A stretch of 64,000 bases of DNA from Vermamoeba vermiformis (lineage: Eukaryota; Tubulinea; Echinamoebida), in contig JBEWZL010000003.1 of NCBI GenBank assembly GCA_045837725.1, positions 372,001-436,000 of the forward strand. The letters run 5' to 3'. The notes under the pieces were generated by a model. The model saw only the letters and a list, made by a program, of their open reading frames with translations, was not told the DNA's origin and did no database searches. This document shows positions 25,891 to 38,316 of this stretch, piece by piece. Numbering within the stretch: the first letter of the stretch is position 1; every line of letters starts with the position of its first letter. The position numbers and the translations under genes were made by a program.

Positions 25891-27157
25891 ATGAAGCACG
25901 CAATTTTTATTATCATATTGAGCCTATATTTTACTGCTGCCTTTGGGCATACCGGCATCTGTACTACCCAAAATCCGCACAGGATGCCTCAAGCTCGCGC
26001 TGGGGCCAAAGTAGCAGCGAGTTCTAATTGTATTCAAACAGATTGTGACATCGCGGCTAATAGGTAAGCACTTTAAATTTTTAGTTGTTTTTCGGAATTC
26101 AAATCCAAGAAGCAAAATTAATTAAATTTCTATTAACACTACCATCCTGAAGGGACATGTTCGTGTTAAACCCCGATTCTACTGTGTACAATGTAAGGCT
26201 TAATGTGATTTACTTTGGAAATCCAACCTCGCAAGATCTGTCTAACTACGAGCAACAAGTACGTATATTAATTGTAATATATGTTTGGTTCTAATATTTT
26301 TTAGCTGGATTACTTCCGCAGAACTTACACCAGCCTCGTCCACGTGAATTTCACCGTTAACACGCGCTTTGTAAACGACGGACCTTATCTGTCAACGGAC
26401 TCTAACGACGACACGACTCACGAACAAATGGCCAAGTCTTATTATGTCAAGGATCAGCTCACTATTCTGATCACCACATTCTCTGATAATACTGGCGATA
26501 TAATTACAGCTGGCTACTCGTTGTTGCCGCAGTCGCAGTTCACAGACTTCACGCGCTACTACATGATCTTGGACTACAGATACGCCATCAGTCCCACTGG
26601 CAACACCATCTTGCACGAGATGGGTCACGTGTTTGGTAAGACCCAGTGTTACACTGCCTGAAAGAGGTGACCTGACTCGTGTTAAACAGGTCTGCTGCAC
26701 ACCTTCACGAACACCAAATCGTGCGACAGTTGCTCTGAAAATGTCAACAGTCCTGATCTCAATGTCGTGGGCGATATGTGCAGTGATACTAAACCCGTCT
26801 CGCTCTCATTCGATTGCAACACTTTGTCACAGAGTAAGTCCTCTCCAATGCCACTCAAATCACTCGTGTTCTCATCTTCATCTCATCACAGCCACTGACT
26901 GCCAGGGCACTCAATATGGACCCATCAACACCTTGCCTCAAGACAACTACATGGCCTACACTCCCGACACCTGCCAGAACAAATTTACCAAGCAGCAAGT
27001 GTCCAGAATGCGATGCTATTTGACTACTATGAGTCACTTGAGCAACGCGGTGATTGACTTTGTTGCACCTCCTTTCTCGCTCAAGAAAGTTTCTTCCGCT
27101 ACACAGATCGGCGTTGGTGTTTCGGCTGTTGCTGCCGCAGCTATGCTTTTATTTTAA
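25891..27157 (+). CDS. Secreted M43-type (pappalysin family) metalloprotease, possibly GPI-anchored
   Basis: Signal peptide MKHAIFIIILSLYFTAAF, then a short Cys-containing pro-part. The zinc site HEMGHVFGLLHTF fits the metzincin HExxHxxGxxH pattern; an intron interrupts it after VFG (26635). The Met-turn region DNYMAYTPDTCQNKFTKQQVSRMR fits the M43 pattern (NYMDY...C...FT..Q..RM) better than leishmanolysin M8. Several Cys residues between them (CDSC ... CSD ... CNT) match the disulfide set of the family. The very C-terminus is hydrophobic (SATQIGVGVSAVAAAAMLLF), as in GPI-anchor signals. It lies between the two PH/SPRY paralogues, probably by chance of a local inversion-duplication. Confidence 0.85.
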
Positions 27158-27328
27158 AAATAAATGTACATATCTGTTTACCTACGTTACGCAAGTGTTT
27201 TACGACCAAGACCTGTGGAATGGGAGACTAGGGCGGAAAACTTGACTATCCGTTGACCGAAGAGGCAAAATCGGTCGTTTTGTAAAGTAGTTGCAAGTAC
27301 TTCGTGGTTCGAACAACATATCACAATA

Positions 27329-29602
27329 ATGGCAACTGGTGTTATTAAACAAGGCAAATTATTGTTCTACGACGGAAAGCAGTCGGATTGGGCCGAAGCG
27401 GAAGTTAAGCTTTTCAAAAACTCTGTCATTGAGTATATAGTTAAAGGAGTAAGTGACTATTGATATATTGCAGCTTGTGCGGATGTTCCCTGTTTGTAAC
27501 CCAAAACAAATCTGAACCGAAGAAATTTAAATTTATTCTTTACATGTGAATTTAATCTTTGGCTTTAGAAAGTCAACAAAATTGTAATGACCCCTCAAAT
27601 CAATGCTTCCCCTACGACGAAGGCTAATTACAGCGGACTTTTTGTGATCAACACGGTCGCCGAAACGTACTTCAATCATGGACCTATGTTCTGCGCCACA
27701 GACCCCCAGGTAATATAGAGCTTAAATATTTAATCGATGGGTTGATTATCTAACTTTTGCGCCTTAAGGAAGGTGAACGTTGGATGCAGCTCATTAACTA
27801 CACTCGCTTAAAGAACAACCTTGAGCTCATGCACAAGCATCCACTAACATTGTGCACGAATATTGTGGACGAGAATAATAAGGATTCAGTTTGTCCTTCG
27901 GTTATTCGTAACGTCAGCTTGAATTGCGCCGGATGCAGCAAGACCGCCGATCCAAAAGAGGGTTATCGCTGCGAGTTCTGCAACTTTGATTTGTGTGCAG
28001 CGTGCAAGCATGCTTTGGAAAAGATAGACACTCTATTGTACACCTCTGAGCACCATCCGCATCCGCTCCTCAAATTTCCGAAGGCCAAGAATCCCTTGTG
28101 GTTCTCTAGCAATTACAACGGTAGCTTCAAATGTGATCGATGCAACAAGAATCAAACGCGTGCCGTGTACCACTGTGTCGAGTGCGGTGACTACGACGAG
28201 TGTCAGTACTGCGGCATTGAAGCGACGAAGAACAAACCTGTCAATCAGCCGCAAGACATGACAATGGACTTGGGCTTCTTGCCTGCCAATATCTTGAAGA
28301 AAGAAGGCAACAAGTTCAGCTTGAGTGCCATCAATGCCAGAAAGGCGCCGCAAGCAACAGCTGTGATGGCCAACAAACACTGGGACCTGTCAACGATCGA
28401 CGACGCACCTGCAGCCAATGCATACTTTGAAGTGACTTTCACCAAGCTCAACGACAAAGAAGGCAAAGTGAGTGTGGGCCTTGGCAATCAGATCTTCGTT
28501 CAGAATCAACTGCTCGGCTATCAACAGAACAGCTTCGGGTACATGAACACTGGTGTAGTCTCGCAGAATGTAGGCGCTAATCCTCAACAATATCCCGCTT
28601 ACACGATTGGTACGCCCTCATATTACAACACACATGACGTGCTAACTTTACATACAGGGGACACCATTGGTGTGGGCATACTTATTGATAGCTACAATCA
28701 GCGCAGACTGTACTTCACTAAGAACGGTCAGTTGCTCGATTTCTACGCTCAACGCGTGCATATCGGCATGGATTGTTTCCCTGCAGTGTCCTTCACTCGT
28801 GGCTCGGGAGTTGAATTCGAAGTCAAGCTGACTGGTCCTTTCAAGTTCGATCTCAACGGCTTGCCGAACTACAGACCCGACAGAGTGAATCGATTTGAAT
28901 CTATTCCCAGCGAAATTATGGGAATTTGTTTTGCTTACGTGGCGACAAAACCTTCACAAGCCGCCTTGCTCCGCAGAGTACGCATTGAAAGTAATGTCTT
29001 TGACTTGATGTTCTAACGTTAGCGCAGGTTTCAAAGAAATGTTCCGAAGTTGCTGGCGGCAATATCGTGTGGAAGAGTTTGTACTTGAGCCGATGGCCCA
29101 AACAAAACGCCAAGCTGAATGTCAAGTCGTGGATCAAGTTCTACAAGCGCCGCAAAGACGTTGAACGATCACCTATATCTGTCACTGGTAACAACGCTAT
29201 CGAGAACTGCGACTTTGAGTTTGAATGCCCGCTCATCTGGGAGACCCTGAAGACAACGAACAAAGAAGGTGAACGATATTGCGACAAGTGCAAAAAGACT
29301 GTGTACGAGGGTAAGTCACACTGAGATAGACACATGAGCTGCGTATCTCATTCTTGTAATTAGTGAATGATGACAACACCATGCAAAACTACATCGAGCT
29401 CGGACGTTGTGTCACATTCTTGCCCAAGATTGACCCTCTCAGACCTCCCATGATGCCGGAACCTCGTCTCATGGGATTGCCACCCCAAATGCCGAAGCCA
29501 GTGCCCAAGCCCTATCAGAACGCGACTGTCAGAAATCAGTCGAAAGCTGCTAACCTTCTTGCACCTCCTGTAGCTGATTTGGGCGATATTGAGTTTGACT
29601 AA
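27329..29602 (+). CDS. PH / zinc-finger / SPRY / F-box protein, copy B
   Basis: Same domain order as copy A: PH-like domain (start MATGVIKQGKLLFYDGK, ending EGERWMQLINY), two Cys-rich zinc groups (CAGCSKTADPKEGYRCEFC..CAAC and CDRCNKNQ...CVECGDYDECQYC), a SPRY domain (28380-28860), an F-box-like helix (FESIPSEIMGICFAYVA), and the C-terminal CDKCKKTVYEG domain with a Pro-rich tail. It carries a longer SPRY loop (around 28560-28650) than copy A. The large exon 27757-29016 holds most of the protein. The paralogues differ widely outside the SPRY core, so the duplication is old, yet 28423-28538 is almost identical in DNA. Confidence 0.82.
28423..28538 (+). repeat. Near-identical patch shared with copy A (24251-24366)
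   Basis: The plus-strand partner of the patch in copy A, in inverted orientation about 4.1 kb away. Identity is 114 of 116 bases by eye, falling off sharply on both sides. Confidence 0.8.
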
Positions 29603-29669
29603 AACTGTCCTGGATTAGTTGAAAATTTCTACGAGTAGTGATTATTAATAAAAATATGATCATAGTAAT

Positions 29670-30861
29670 TTATTGCTTCTCCATATTAATATACGCCTCC
29701 ACATAATCATCACCACTGAATTCAGCCTCAGTGGGTTTGATAATTTGTTCGACGACATATTCGTACGCTTGATCCAACACCTGTGGGTCTTTAAATGCGC
29801 CAGTTAATATGGGCTTCGACCACGCCTTGCACGATGAGACATAATCGCGCGCAAACTTGTCTTTGCTGACATGTCCCAGCTTGAATTGCTCGTAGTACGG
29901 ACACGGCATGACACGTACATCCACATCCAACACTTTCAATTGCGCTAGTTGCTGTGCTACTTGCGGACTGCTCGGCTCAGTGAATGCGCGCATGACATCG
30001 TGCTTGGTGCGGAACCACATGGGCAGATTGGCGGCGTTGTATTCTTCTGTGGTGATCACACCCGTGTCACGCATTTGTTGCAACTTGCGATTGAAATTGT
30101 CCAAGAAGAACATCGTGTTCATGCGTCCTTGATCATTCACGGCCAGCACGACGAGCACTAATCGTCCTCCGGAGCTCAGTTCGTTGGCCTAAGACTGTTA
30201 GTCACGTGCTTAATAACAACTTTGCTGCCGTACTCTGAGGCACAAGATCTGTTCCCAGTCACGACGTGCTTGTTCGCGCCACACCTCAACTTCTTTGGCG
30301 GTGGATTTGTTCGGGGCAACATGATCGGTCAGTCCACAAGGTGTGCAACTCATCCAATGAAGAGCAGTAGAGGAAAAACCAATGTCGAGTGTGTGTGAGG
30401 GAAATATTTGCTCGTAGTACGAGGTCGCTGAGGCCATGGAGTAGATCTTGTTCGGCAGCACACCTGCACTCGTCAATCTGGTGGTTCAGTGAATTGAAAT
30501 TGTCGCAATGCTTACCTTTGAGATATGAACTGGTATGCACATGCTTAAATAATTCATTGTAGTCGTTCGTTGGTACATCCGTGTGCGTGACACTAAGTTC
30601 GATTGCTGCATCCAGGTTGTCCTTGATACGAGTGAATGTATCAACGAATACAGCGATAGAATTCTTGCCTTCTGATGATCCAAAGTCTGCCATATTTATA
30701 ATAATTTTATCTGCAATATTTTTAGATTTTTTGAATTTTGCAACAGCAAGGACCGCATCTGCTAGATCTGGAACAGCTTGCAGCGCAGCACGCAATTGAC
30801 CGCTGCTGAATTGATTGTAAAATCCTCCACCAACCATTGAAGCATATTCTTGCGAAGCCAT
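29670..30861 (-). CDS. SABATH-family SAM-dependent carboxyl methyltransferase
   Basis: Start MASQEYASMVGGGFYNQ at 30861. The SAM-binding motif IINMADFGSSEGKNSI corresponds to the family's DLGCSSGPNT, with the usual Cys replaced by Gly-Ser. Further matches are DVPTNDYNELF (family DLPxNDFN) and FSSTALHWMSCTP. Four exons can be followed. The enzymes methylate carboxyl groups of small acids such as salicylate or jasmonate in plants; homologues are known in social amoebae. The substrate cannot be told from sequence. The 3' end overlaps nothing and lies 68 bases after the copy B stop, tail to tail. A later ATG choice would remove residues before the conserved QFSSGQ, so I keep 30861. Confidence 0.82.
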
Positions 30862-30977
30862 TGCAATGGTTTGTGTTTGTTCTCCCGATCTGAAGTTTAA
30901 GGCTAAATAATTGAGCACCTTTCTATTGAATTATAAACTGACTAATTATAGTCGCTCCTGGATGCAATATTGCTCGA

Positions 30978-31628
30978 CTATTTGATTGGCTTATCGGAGT
31001 CAAAGGCGTTTGACTGATCTTGAATAACTTTCTTTGTTTCCTCCATAGTGCTCGTAATGTCATTGTTCGCTCTGTTAACGACATCTATTTGAGCTCCATT
31101 TACTATTCCCTTGACCATTATCTCTTGTTCTAACCAGCTAAAGGCGGATGTGAGAAATGAGCCATGCAACTCTATTGCTATGTAATACGTACGGATCATC
31201 AAATCCAACCACGAGCTGCTTAGGCAAGAATTCTTTTGTGAGAATAACGCCGTTCTGACCAGCATGGATCTCAGCAACTTGTCGCTGTGTAGTCCATGAG
31301 GTTAATCGGCTCGATTTAGTAAATCCTGCATTATGTAGCGAAGGGTCGATGTGTCCAAAGAGTTTTTGTGGTAGTACTATTCCTCTGAAATTGATGGTAA
31401 GCTAGATCCAGAGTTTTTTTTCCTTTTACCTTTTGGCAAGCTCAAAATCAACATGATCGACTGGGACTCCTCTATACAATTTGACTATATTTTTTTCATA
31501 ATTTTTTGTTGCTTGCGTTGTCGGATTTGTCTTGGCAAGTGAGTTCAGAGTGAGCAACACTATTATTACTTTGTTTTTGTAAGTAGTTTAGGCATTAACA
31601 ACTTACCCTTATGTAATATTGATCTCAT
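30978..31628 (-). CDS. Small secreted protein with ADP-ribosyltransferase-like motifs
   Basis: Four exons (31628-31607, about 31569-31433, then about 31385-31193, then to the stop at 30978). It starts with a signal peptide (MRSILHKVIIVLLTLNSLA). The mature part of roughly 150 residues has features of the R-S-E class of ADP-ribosyltransferases in order: an Arg in KLYRGVPVDH, a SWTT element in SRLTSWTTQRQVAEIHAG, a Val/Ile-rich strand, and an E-x-E pair in WLEQEIMVKG. The family tie is my inference from motif order, not from a known close relative. It ends in a charged helix. The reading frame is open and splices cleanly. It sits between two unrelated minus-strand genes. Confidence 0.55.
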
Positions 31629-31736
31629 TTCAGCGCTAATGTTCAATATAGAGAGTTGCAATGTAAATTGACTTCGAGAATTATTTATTTACATGAAGTC
31701 ACGTGTCATTGCAATATACAATCCGAGCACTATTAT

Positions 31737-33200
31737 TTACAAAATCGCGGCGAATCGTTCGTGTGCTTGTTGCCAATCAATCCACACTCGTGTAGGCAGG
31801 CCGCTAGCCTTATACCTGATGTATTCGTTGTACTCGGCAGACCCAAAATATTTCTTCATTCGCATTGACGTGGGACATATTTGTTCTTCTGGCTTCCATC
31901 TACAGCAAGCGATTAATATAACTTCGGATCAACCTTAGCCTTCACTTACTTGATCACATCGCCATTCTCGTCTTTCACAAACTCCAAGTGAAAAGCCCAT
32001 GACACTGACGCTAATGAGTGTGATTCTATCTCTGGCTTCAAGTGGTCTAGTTTCATGAACAAAATAGGTCAGTACATTTGTGAAATAAAATGACACGTGT
32101 CATCGTGTGAAGACAAAGCCGATTACTCACCTAATACGCGCACGAAGAAGGCCTCATGCTGTGGACTAACAAAGTGAAATCCAACTTCGTGATACATGAC
32201 CGCGTTGTGAAAGTGTTCGGGCACATCCATCAACCCGTCGCGACCAGCTTCTTCAGCCAACGTAATCAACATCTTTTGGAATTCGTGGCCAACGCCAAGC
32301 CCGGGGTACTTCTGTCCCGGCAGCTGCTTCTTGTATTTACCAGAGGTGGTGTAATACTGCGATAAGTGTGGGCTGTGATCGTGTGGGACATCTTGGTGGA
32401 ACCCGAGCAGTGGATCCTGCATGCAAACCCATTCTACCACGGTGAGCTTCATTGAGAACGGCAGATTTGTTTGCAGAAACTTGTGCAACTATTTAGCGGT
32501 ATTTTGTTAGTGACCAGAAGCACGCGGGGGATTATTCCTTTTTAAGTAATTTGGAAAAGTCTAAAATTTCAAAGCGACAATTCGAATTAATTAATTAATT
32601 TGTTGCTAGCAAAATTAATAAGCCAATCTGAATAATTGCATAAGGCCATTGTATTAGCTTGTTAATTACCTTGATATTTTTGTCTGAATAAAATGTAAAT
32701 TCTCTGATTGTGTAGTCCCGACGTCGTGTAAATAAACTAATAATGAAATTGCTATCCCCTGGAAAGTCATCTAGTTTTGTATCAGATACTAGCAGATGAT
32801 GAACAAACGGATCGGTTGTATCTGTTTTGATTTTTAGATCGTGATAACCACGGGCATGTACCCGTTCTAAAATGCCAAATTTTTGTAGTGCCTTGTGTAT
32901 ATCATCGTGAGTGTATGTGTTTAAGTATTTTTGGTCGTGAAGCTTGCTCTGCACCCCGAGTAAATCCGCATCTTCTTCGCTAAGGATTGGATCTTCAATT
33001 AAGTGGCTCAGATTGTCTGTTGTTCCACTTTTCCATGAAAATGGCTTTAGTGCTGTCATAATGAGGTCTAGAATGGACAATAAATTATTCAGCAAACGAG
33101 CCAAAACACGACCAAATTTTTCTGACGCAAAATCCACGTTTTGTTTGGTGAAACGTCGAACAAATGCTAACAACCTGAAAAGTTCGCGTGTGTTTGTCAT
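31737..33200 (-). CDS. Conserved-looking protein of unknown function
   Basis: Four exons: 33200-about 32673, 32487-about 32133, then two shorter ones near 32050 and 31900, ending at 31737 (FAAIL). It begins with a helical, basic N-terminus (MTNTRELFRLLAFVRRF). The second exon is the most conserved-looking: VVEWVCMQDPLLGFHQDVP, then GLGVGHEFQKMLITLAEEAGRDGLMDVPEHFHNAVMYHEVGFHFVSP. The pattern G-L-G-V-G, a helix, then a short strand recalls GNAT-like acetyltransferases, but the match is weak. I see no membrane segment or signal peptide. Function unknown. Confidence 0.6.
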
Positions 33201-33552
33201 GAATCCAGCTAATTAAATGACTAGGAAGCTTCGCTTGTCCAAAAAATATGGTGTTATGAAATCTTCTTCAGAACGCCTGACTCTAAGACCAGGACAGTGT
33301 ACTTGTATGTTTGAAGGGACATAAAATCATCAGGTATAACCTATTTTCCCACGCGGCGCGGAACGGACAACTGGTCCGAACGGAATCTCGTTCCTATCCT
33401 ATTTTTAGTAATATTGCCGTCATGTACTGGTAAGTTTCGCTACAAATACTACACATAATCGTAGTTGTAACAAATAACATTTATTTGTTTCTTTTGCTGT
33501 TTGTTACTCAAAATTGTTTCGAAAAATAAATATTATTTACATGCTTTGTACA
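33201..33552. other. Spacer
   Basis: Lies between the start of the unknown minus-strand gene and the stop of the RCC1-RhoGAP gene. It should contain the promoter of the former and the polyadenylation region of the latter. No gene is seen. Confidence 0.3.
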
Positions 33553-36500
33553 TTACTGCTCTTGCAGTGCTTCGAAGACACGAGCTACAAAACTTAAAGC
33601 CAAGCCAGGCTTCACTTCTTCAAGTCGTTCGAAACATTCTTGCAAGTGCTCGAGGTGAGGAATGGTCTCTTGACGCAGATTAGGATGTGTTTGCACCAAT
33701 TGCGTTAAGGCAGGATAAATCACCTTATCCAAGCCATCGTAGTCAACAGGCTTCTTCTCGTATTGAGGTGGTAACTCCTCTTTCTTTTGCAAAGGGAAAG
33801 CACGAGGAATCAATTTGCCGCCAAACTTGACGTACTGTTGATTGTTCTGCACGACAAATCGACCTTCAGCGGGCTTGTTAGTGTTTTGAGCTGGAGGTAC
33901 GCGACTTTGAGGCTGTTTGACAGGAGGTCTAATGTGATGAACATTGTTAGGCACGGCATTCTGCATCACATTGTTATTAACCATGTATTGGGGTGCTGCC
34001 CCAGGAACGTGTACTTGGCTCGGTGAAGCAGTGCGAGGTCTCTTCGGTCGAATAGGGATTGGAGGCATCACAATGCCGTTGTTCGCTGCAGCAGGTCGTT
34101 GGTTGACTTGTTGAGCAGAGGGACGAGGAGCCATTTGCGGCTTGAGTCCGTGTTGAAGTCCGTGAATCATTTTCTGGATCTGATCGTTGCTGACTTGAAT
34201 GCTCGCAGGACGGCCATTTGACTTGACAACGGGCTGGGGACGAACAGGAGGCTTGTCGAAGTAGACTTTGGGCGCTTCTTTCTTCTTCTCCTCTTCTTCT
34301 TGCAACATTCGCTCGAGTTCTTGACGCTGCGAAGTCGTCAAGCGTTCGCTGATGTAGCGTGACTTGTAGCCTTGAGGCAATGGTTGTTTGGGCACATTGT
34401 TGCGAAGGGTCTTGGAGTCTTCGCGCTCCAAAGTGCGAGGTGACTTAGGACGCTCTTGTCGACCGCGCTGAACTTCCTCTTCAGAGGACTCAGTGTCACT
34501 GGGCTCTTCTTCTTCAATGATGATTCGCTTGTGTGCTTGTTCCCGTTGTTTCTCAACAGCCTTCTTGAGCGAGGATTGTTGACGAGCTTGATGTTGGTAC
34601 AACTGGAGAATGGCCGGGTTGGGTTTCTTCTGCTTCATCGCCTCTGTAATGTATTGGTTAGTAACGGGTACGCAATAGTCAATATGGTTCATACCATATT
34701 CTTGTCGTGCCTTCATCAAGTTGTCAAACTGTGATTGCAATGCATCCAACTTGGAATCAAAATTTGTCGTGTTCATCGCGTCAGTTTGCGAATTAGGACC
34801 CCCAGCAGTTGGTCTCTGGGCGTTGCTGCTAGTTGACTTGGGCTGCGAAGATGGAGCTGTCTTAGTGGGAGGCTGGGGCAACTGCTTAGCAGGAGAGGTA
34901 GGTCTGCTCTTAGGCTTCGGGGGAGGCAATGGCTTGGCCTTCTTTCCGCTGGATGACGATGAGGCTGATGACTTTGTAGGTGATGAAGTCGAACGAGGGC
35001 GATAGCGGTTAGGACTGTCTGAATCCGATGAAGACACATCACTCGGGGACGAGCCTCGTACTGGTGAAGCACTGCGTGAACTTGAGCGGGACTTAGGCTT
35101 GGGGAGAGGTCTGGGAGGAGGAGATCTACTGGTCTGTTAGCGCCGTACAAATAAGTTTAAGACGATGACTTACTTGACCACGAGGTCAGGAGTGTGCTCA
35201 ATCATGTCCTCGAATATGCCGATAAAGTTGTTGATCAGCACGGGGTTCTTGACATGAGCCAAATAAGGGCCAAAGACTTTGGCGACGTGCTTGGGAAACA
35301 ACTTGGTTCTGGCTCTATTCTCGATGGACAGCAAGTAGCACCACCTGAGCAAGCGCAACAACACCTCTTTGTGGGCTGTGGGCAACTTGGACAACATCTT
35401 GTAGTACTTTTCAAGACGTCGTTCACGTGAGGGCAGGCGCTTGATTTTGTTCCACTCCTCGGTCAGTGTGCTGGACAAGAGGGGATTGGGCAATTCAGAC
35501 AAGTACAACTTGAGCAGGGCAATCAAGTCCTCCGTCTCCATCTTGCTAATGTCATATGACAAGCCCTTGTCAATGCTATCTCGTGTTGAATTCACTAACT
35601 TGACATTGCCTGGAACCTTCAAAATATTTTGATCCACGTCTATCGGGTATTAGTATCTCTATGGTATAGACAGTTATCGCACGTACGTCTATTCTCCAAC
35701 AAGCTGAAAAGTTTCTCCAAGAACGAAGGAATCCAATTCTCAGTCTTGGCCGCTAACTTGTGCAAATATTCGCCGAAAACTCTGTCGCCTATGTTCGAGA
35801 CCGAGTTAGTTCAGTTGTTTCGGAAAGTACCATGATACTTACGTCCGAGGGCCATGCAGCCAGTCGCTGTACATGAGACGTGAGCTACGAACTGACCTTC
35901 CATTTGTTCAACTCTCTTGGGCACTGTTTGCACATTATTAGGAGGTACTGCCGAGGCGAATCCGTTCTCGAGGAATGTGTCCAGCTTCTTGGATGAGCGA
36001 CGCAATGAGCGGCGTTTCTTCTTGACAGCACTCTTATCGCTCTTGCAGCTAATTGAAGCAATGCTGCCGCTGCCGCTGTCTTGACTCATTGACGACTCGT
36101 CTTGCGAGTACTGCAAGGGAAAGTAGCCAAGACGACCTCCTTCGCATCGACCCCACGTCCATACCCGGCCAGTATCTGTCACCACATGTCAATCAAGATT
36201 CATTTCCAAATATAGATACGCAGAAATTATTACCATCAATTGCGACAAAATGCTCGCCACCAGATCTGATGGAGACCACTTTGTAGGTCTTGTCATTGTG
36301 TGTAAAGTTGAGCTTCATTGGCAGCTCGGCGTAGATAGCATTATCACCAATACCCATCAGTCTTGATGTGTTGTCGCCAAATCCGAAGACATTTCCATTG
36401 TCTGTATTTTAGTTAGATAATTTCTGATTTTGAACGTGTTAGTGACATTATACCTGTCAGAATGAGAAGGAAATTCGCGTGACAAATAAACTCTTGAATG

Positions 36501-37992
36501 GCATCGTTTCTGTATCCTTCAAGCTCAAACACGTCTTCTTTGCACTTTGCGCCATTGAATCGGCCCCAAATTACAAAATGATTACCTAATTTGGGTATTA
36601 GACGTTGAATTTTACAAAATTGCTGTATTTACGTACCATATCCCATGACAGTATAATTCGGACCACAGCCGACTGCACTGATTTTGACGTTGTGCAAGTA
36701 ATCTTTTCTGAAGTACATTGGTCGCATTTGCACGCCAAATCGTCCGCTCGACTTTTTGTGAACCAATTCTTTGTACAAATTGCTGCCCATTGTGTACACC
36801 ATGTTGTTCGCGGCTAGCACTGCTAAGTGTGTTGGACCAATGCTCATGTGTTTAATGCCGGCAATGTAATATCGCTCGTCGTTGTGGTCGTAGAATAATA
36901 TTTGACCGGGCTTCGAATACTTGCAATAATAACGTTCAGTACATTTGCCAAATATGGAAAAATATCGAAATAAATATTAACCGTTGCGGTGTGACATTCG
37001 GTGATATTTGCGTAATTCGATCTTTGAAGCGTAAAAACCGACCGGTCTCAAAGTGCGTGTTTTGAACTTACATCTAACTTGCCGAAGCTAGTCTCGATCG
37101 TTCCCCACAACCAGAGCTTGCCTATTTGATGATTAGCTTCAATACTAAACTTTACCATCTAAAACAGTACCTTTCTTTACTGCAGCCATCATAGTCGGGC
37201 CGGAGTATAATCTCTCGATCCCGTTCTCCAAAGAGTTTCGCTCATTATTCGCTGTCTCACCTAATACACAATCAATACTCGTAATATCAACAGTAATTGA
37301 TGCGAAAGTTAAATCAAAATTCTAAAACGCGATTTGATTTTCGAGAATTCACCGAAAATAAAGAAAAAACTTAATACAGAGAAATATCAGACTATAATAA
37401 CACCTAATATTAATCAGTGCTATATTGAAACTATATTATACCTGAGAATGAGCCCCAAGTCATTACTTCGCCCATATCAGTCAAGCCAATGTTGTGATCG
37501 ACAGCGCACTCGATTTGCTTCAAGCCAAGGCGATCCATAGGCAATACTTCTATATTATCATTGCCTCGACCCCACGTATATACTGTGTATTCCGGTACTA
37601 TTGTGTTAACAGGGTTAATTGCGATCCAGAATTCAAAATGGCTGCTATTCCAAACAGTTACCTGCGTCGTAATATTCGTCATCGCTGTCACTTTCAGACT
37701 TAACACCCGGTAATTCGGGTCTCTTATTATCTACTAACTCTATTTTGTGTGTCATGATCTCGATCCGCTCCTCTGGCTTGCTCAATTTGAACTCTTGTTT
37801 CAGTAAGTATTGTAAGTGCTTCTTCTCCATTTCAGGTTTTACGCGTCGTCTGCGAGGCTGATAAATCTCTACTGATGCTCGGTGGGATGGCGCTGCCTCA
37901 GGCACTACGCTCTCTTGAGGCTCGTCTGCTTGCGCATCCATCCGCTGAGGATCAGATTTCGGGAGCATCGACCAAATGCTTAATCCTTCCAT
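33553..37992 (-). CDS. RCC1-repeat / RhoGAP signalling protein
   Basis: Start MEGLSIWSML at 37992. After a charged N-terminus come RCC1-type repeats (YTVYTWGRGNDNI, GEVMTWGSFS, KLWLWGTIETSFG, HMSIGPTHLAVLAANNMVY, NVFGFGDNTSRLMGIG, GRVWTWGRCEGGRLGY). A RhoGAP domain follows in exons around 35820-35165 (NWIPSFLEKLFSLLENR ... LPNPLLSS ... KVFGPYLAHVKNPVL). In the usual arginine-finger position the sequence reads NILKVPGN, with Lys instead of Arg. The long last exon (35037-33553) is Ser/Pro/Lys-rich and ends in a helical segment (ECFERLEEVKPGLALSFVARVFEALQEQ). Such RCC1-RhoGAP combinations are known from amoebae. At least twelve introns split the RCC1 part. Confidence 0.85.
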
Positions 37993-38316
37993 CTTCTCTG
38001 GTAAACTGTTAAAATTTCAAACGGAGAGTGGTTCAAAAGTTTCGTTTCTTTTATAATTTGGCTTCGTTGCATCTTTTTGACCAGATTTCGACAAACTTTC
38101 CACCGATTTTTGTCTGCTTTCAAACCTCTTTTTGGTGAAAGCAATTTACTTCGAATAACGAATCATGCCGACAATCTTCGAAAGCGTTCCAACAATGCCA
38201 AAAATAGTGTGCGCTGTAACGACATTTCTCGTCTTGTTTTACATTGTCGATCCGTTGATTAATTCACAGTAATTTATATATTGTGTTATCAAACTTACAA
38301 TAATAGTTCAACCTTG
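37993..38316. other. Spacer
   Basis: Upstream of the RCC1-RhoGAP gene and downstream of the dehydratase gene. No gene supported; a 61-codon plus-strand frame lacks any family features. Confidence 0.3.

Noticed and set aside
25891-27157. Leishmanolysin (M8) identity for the metalloprotease
   Set aside because: Zinc site and Met-turn spacing fit M43 better.
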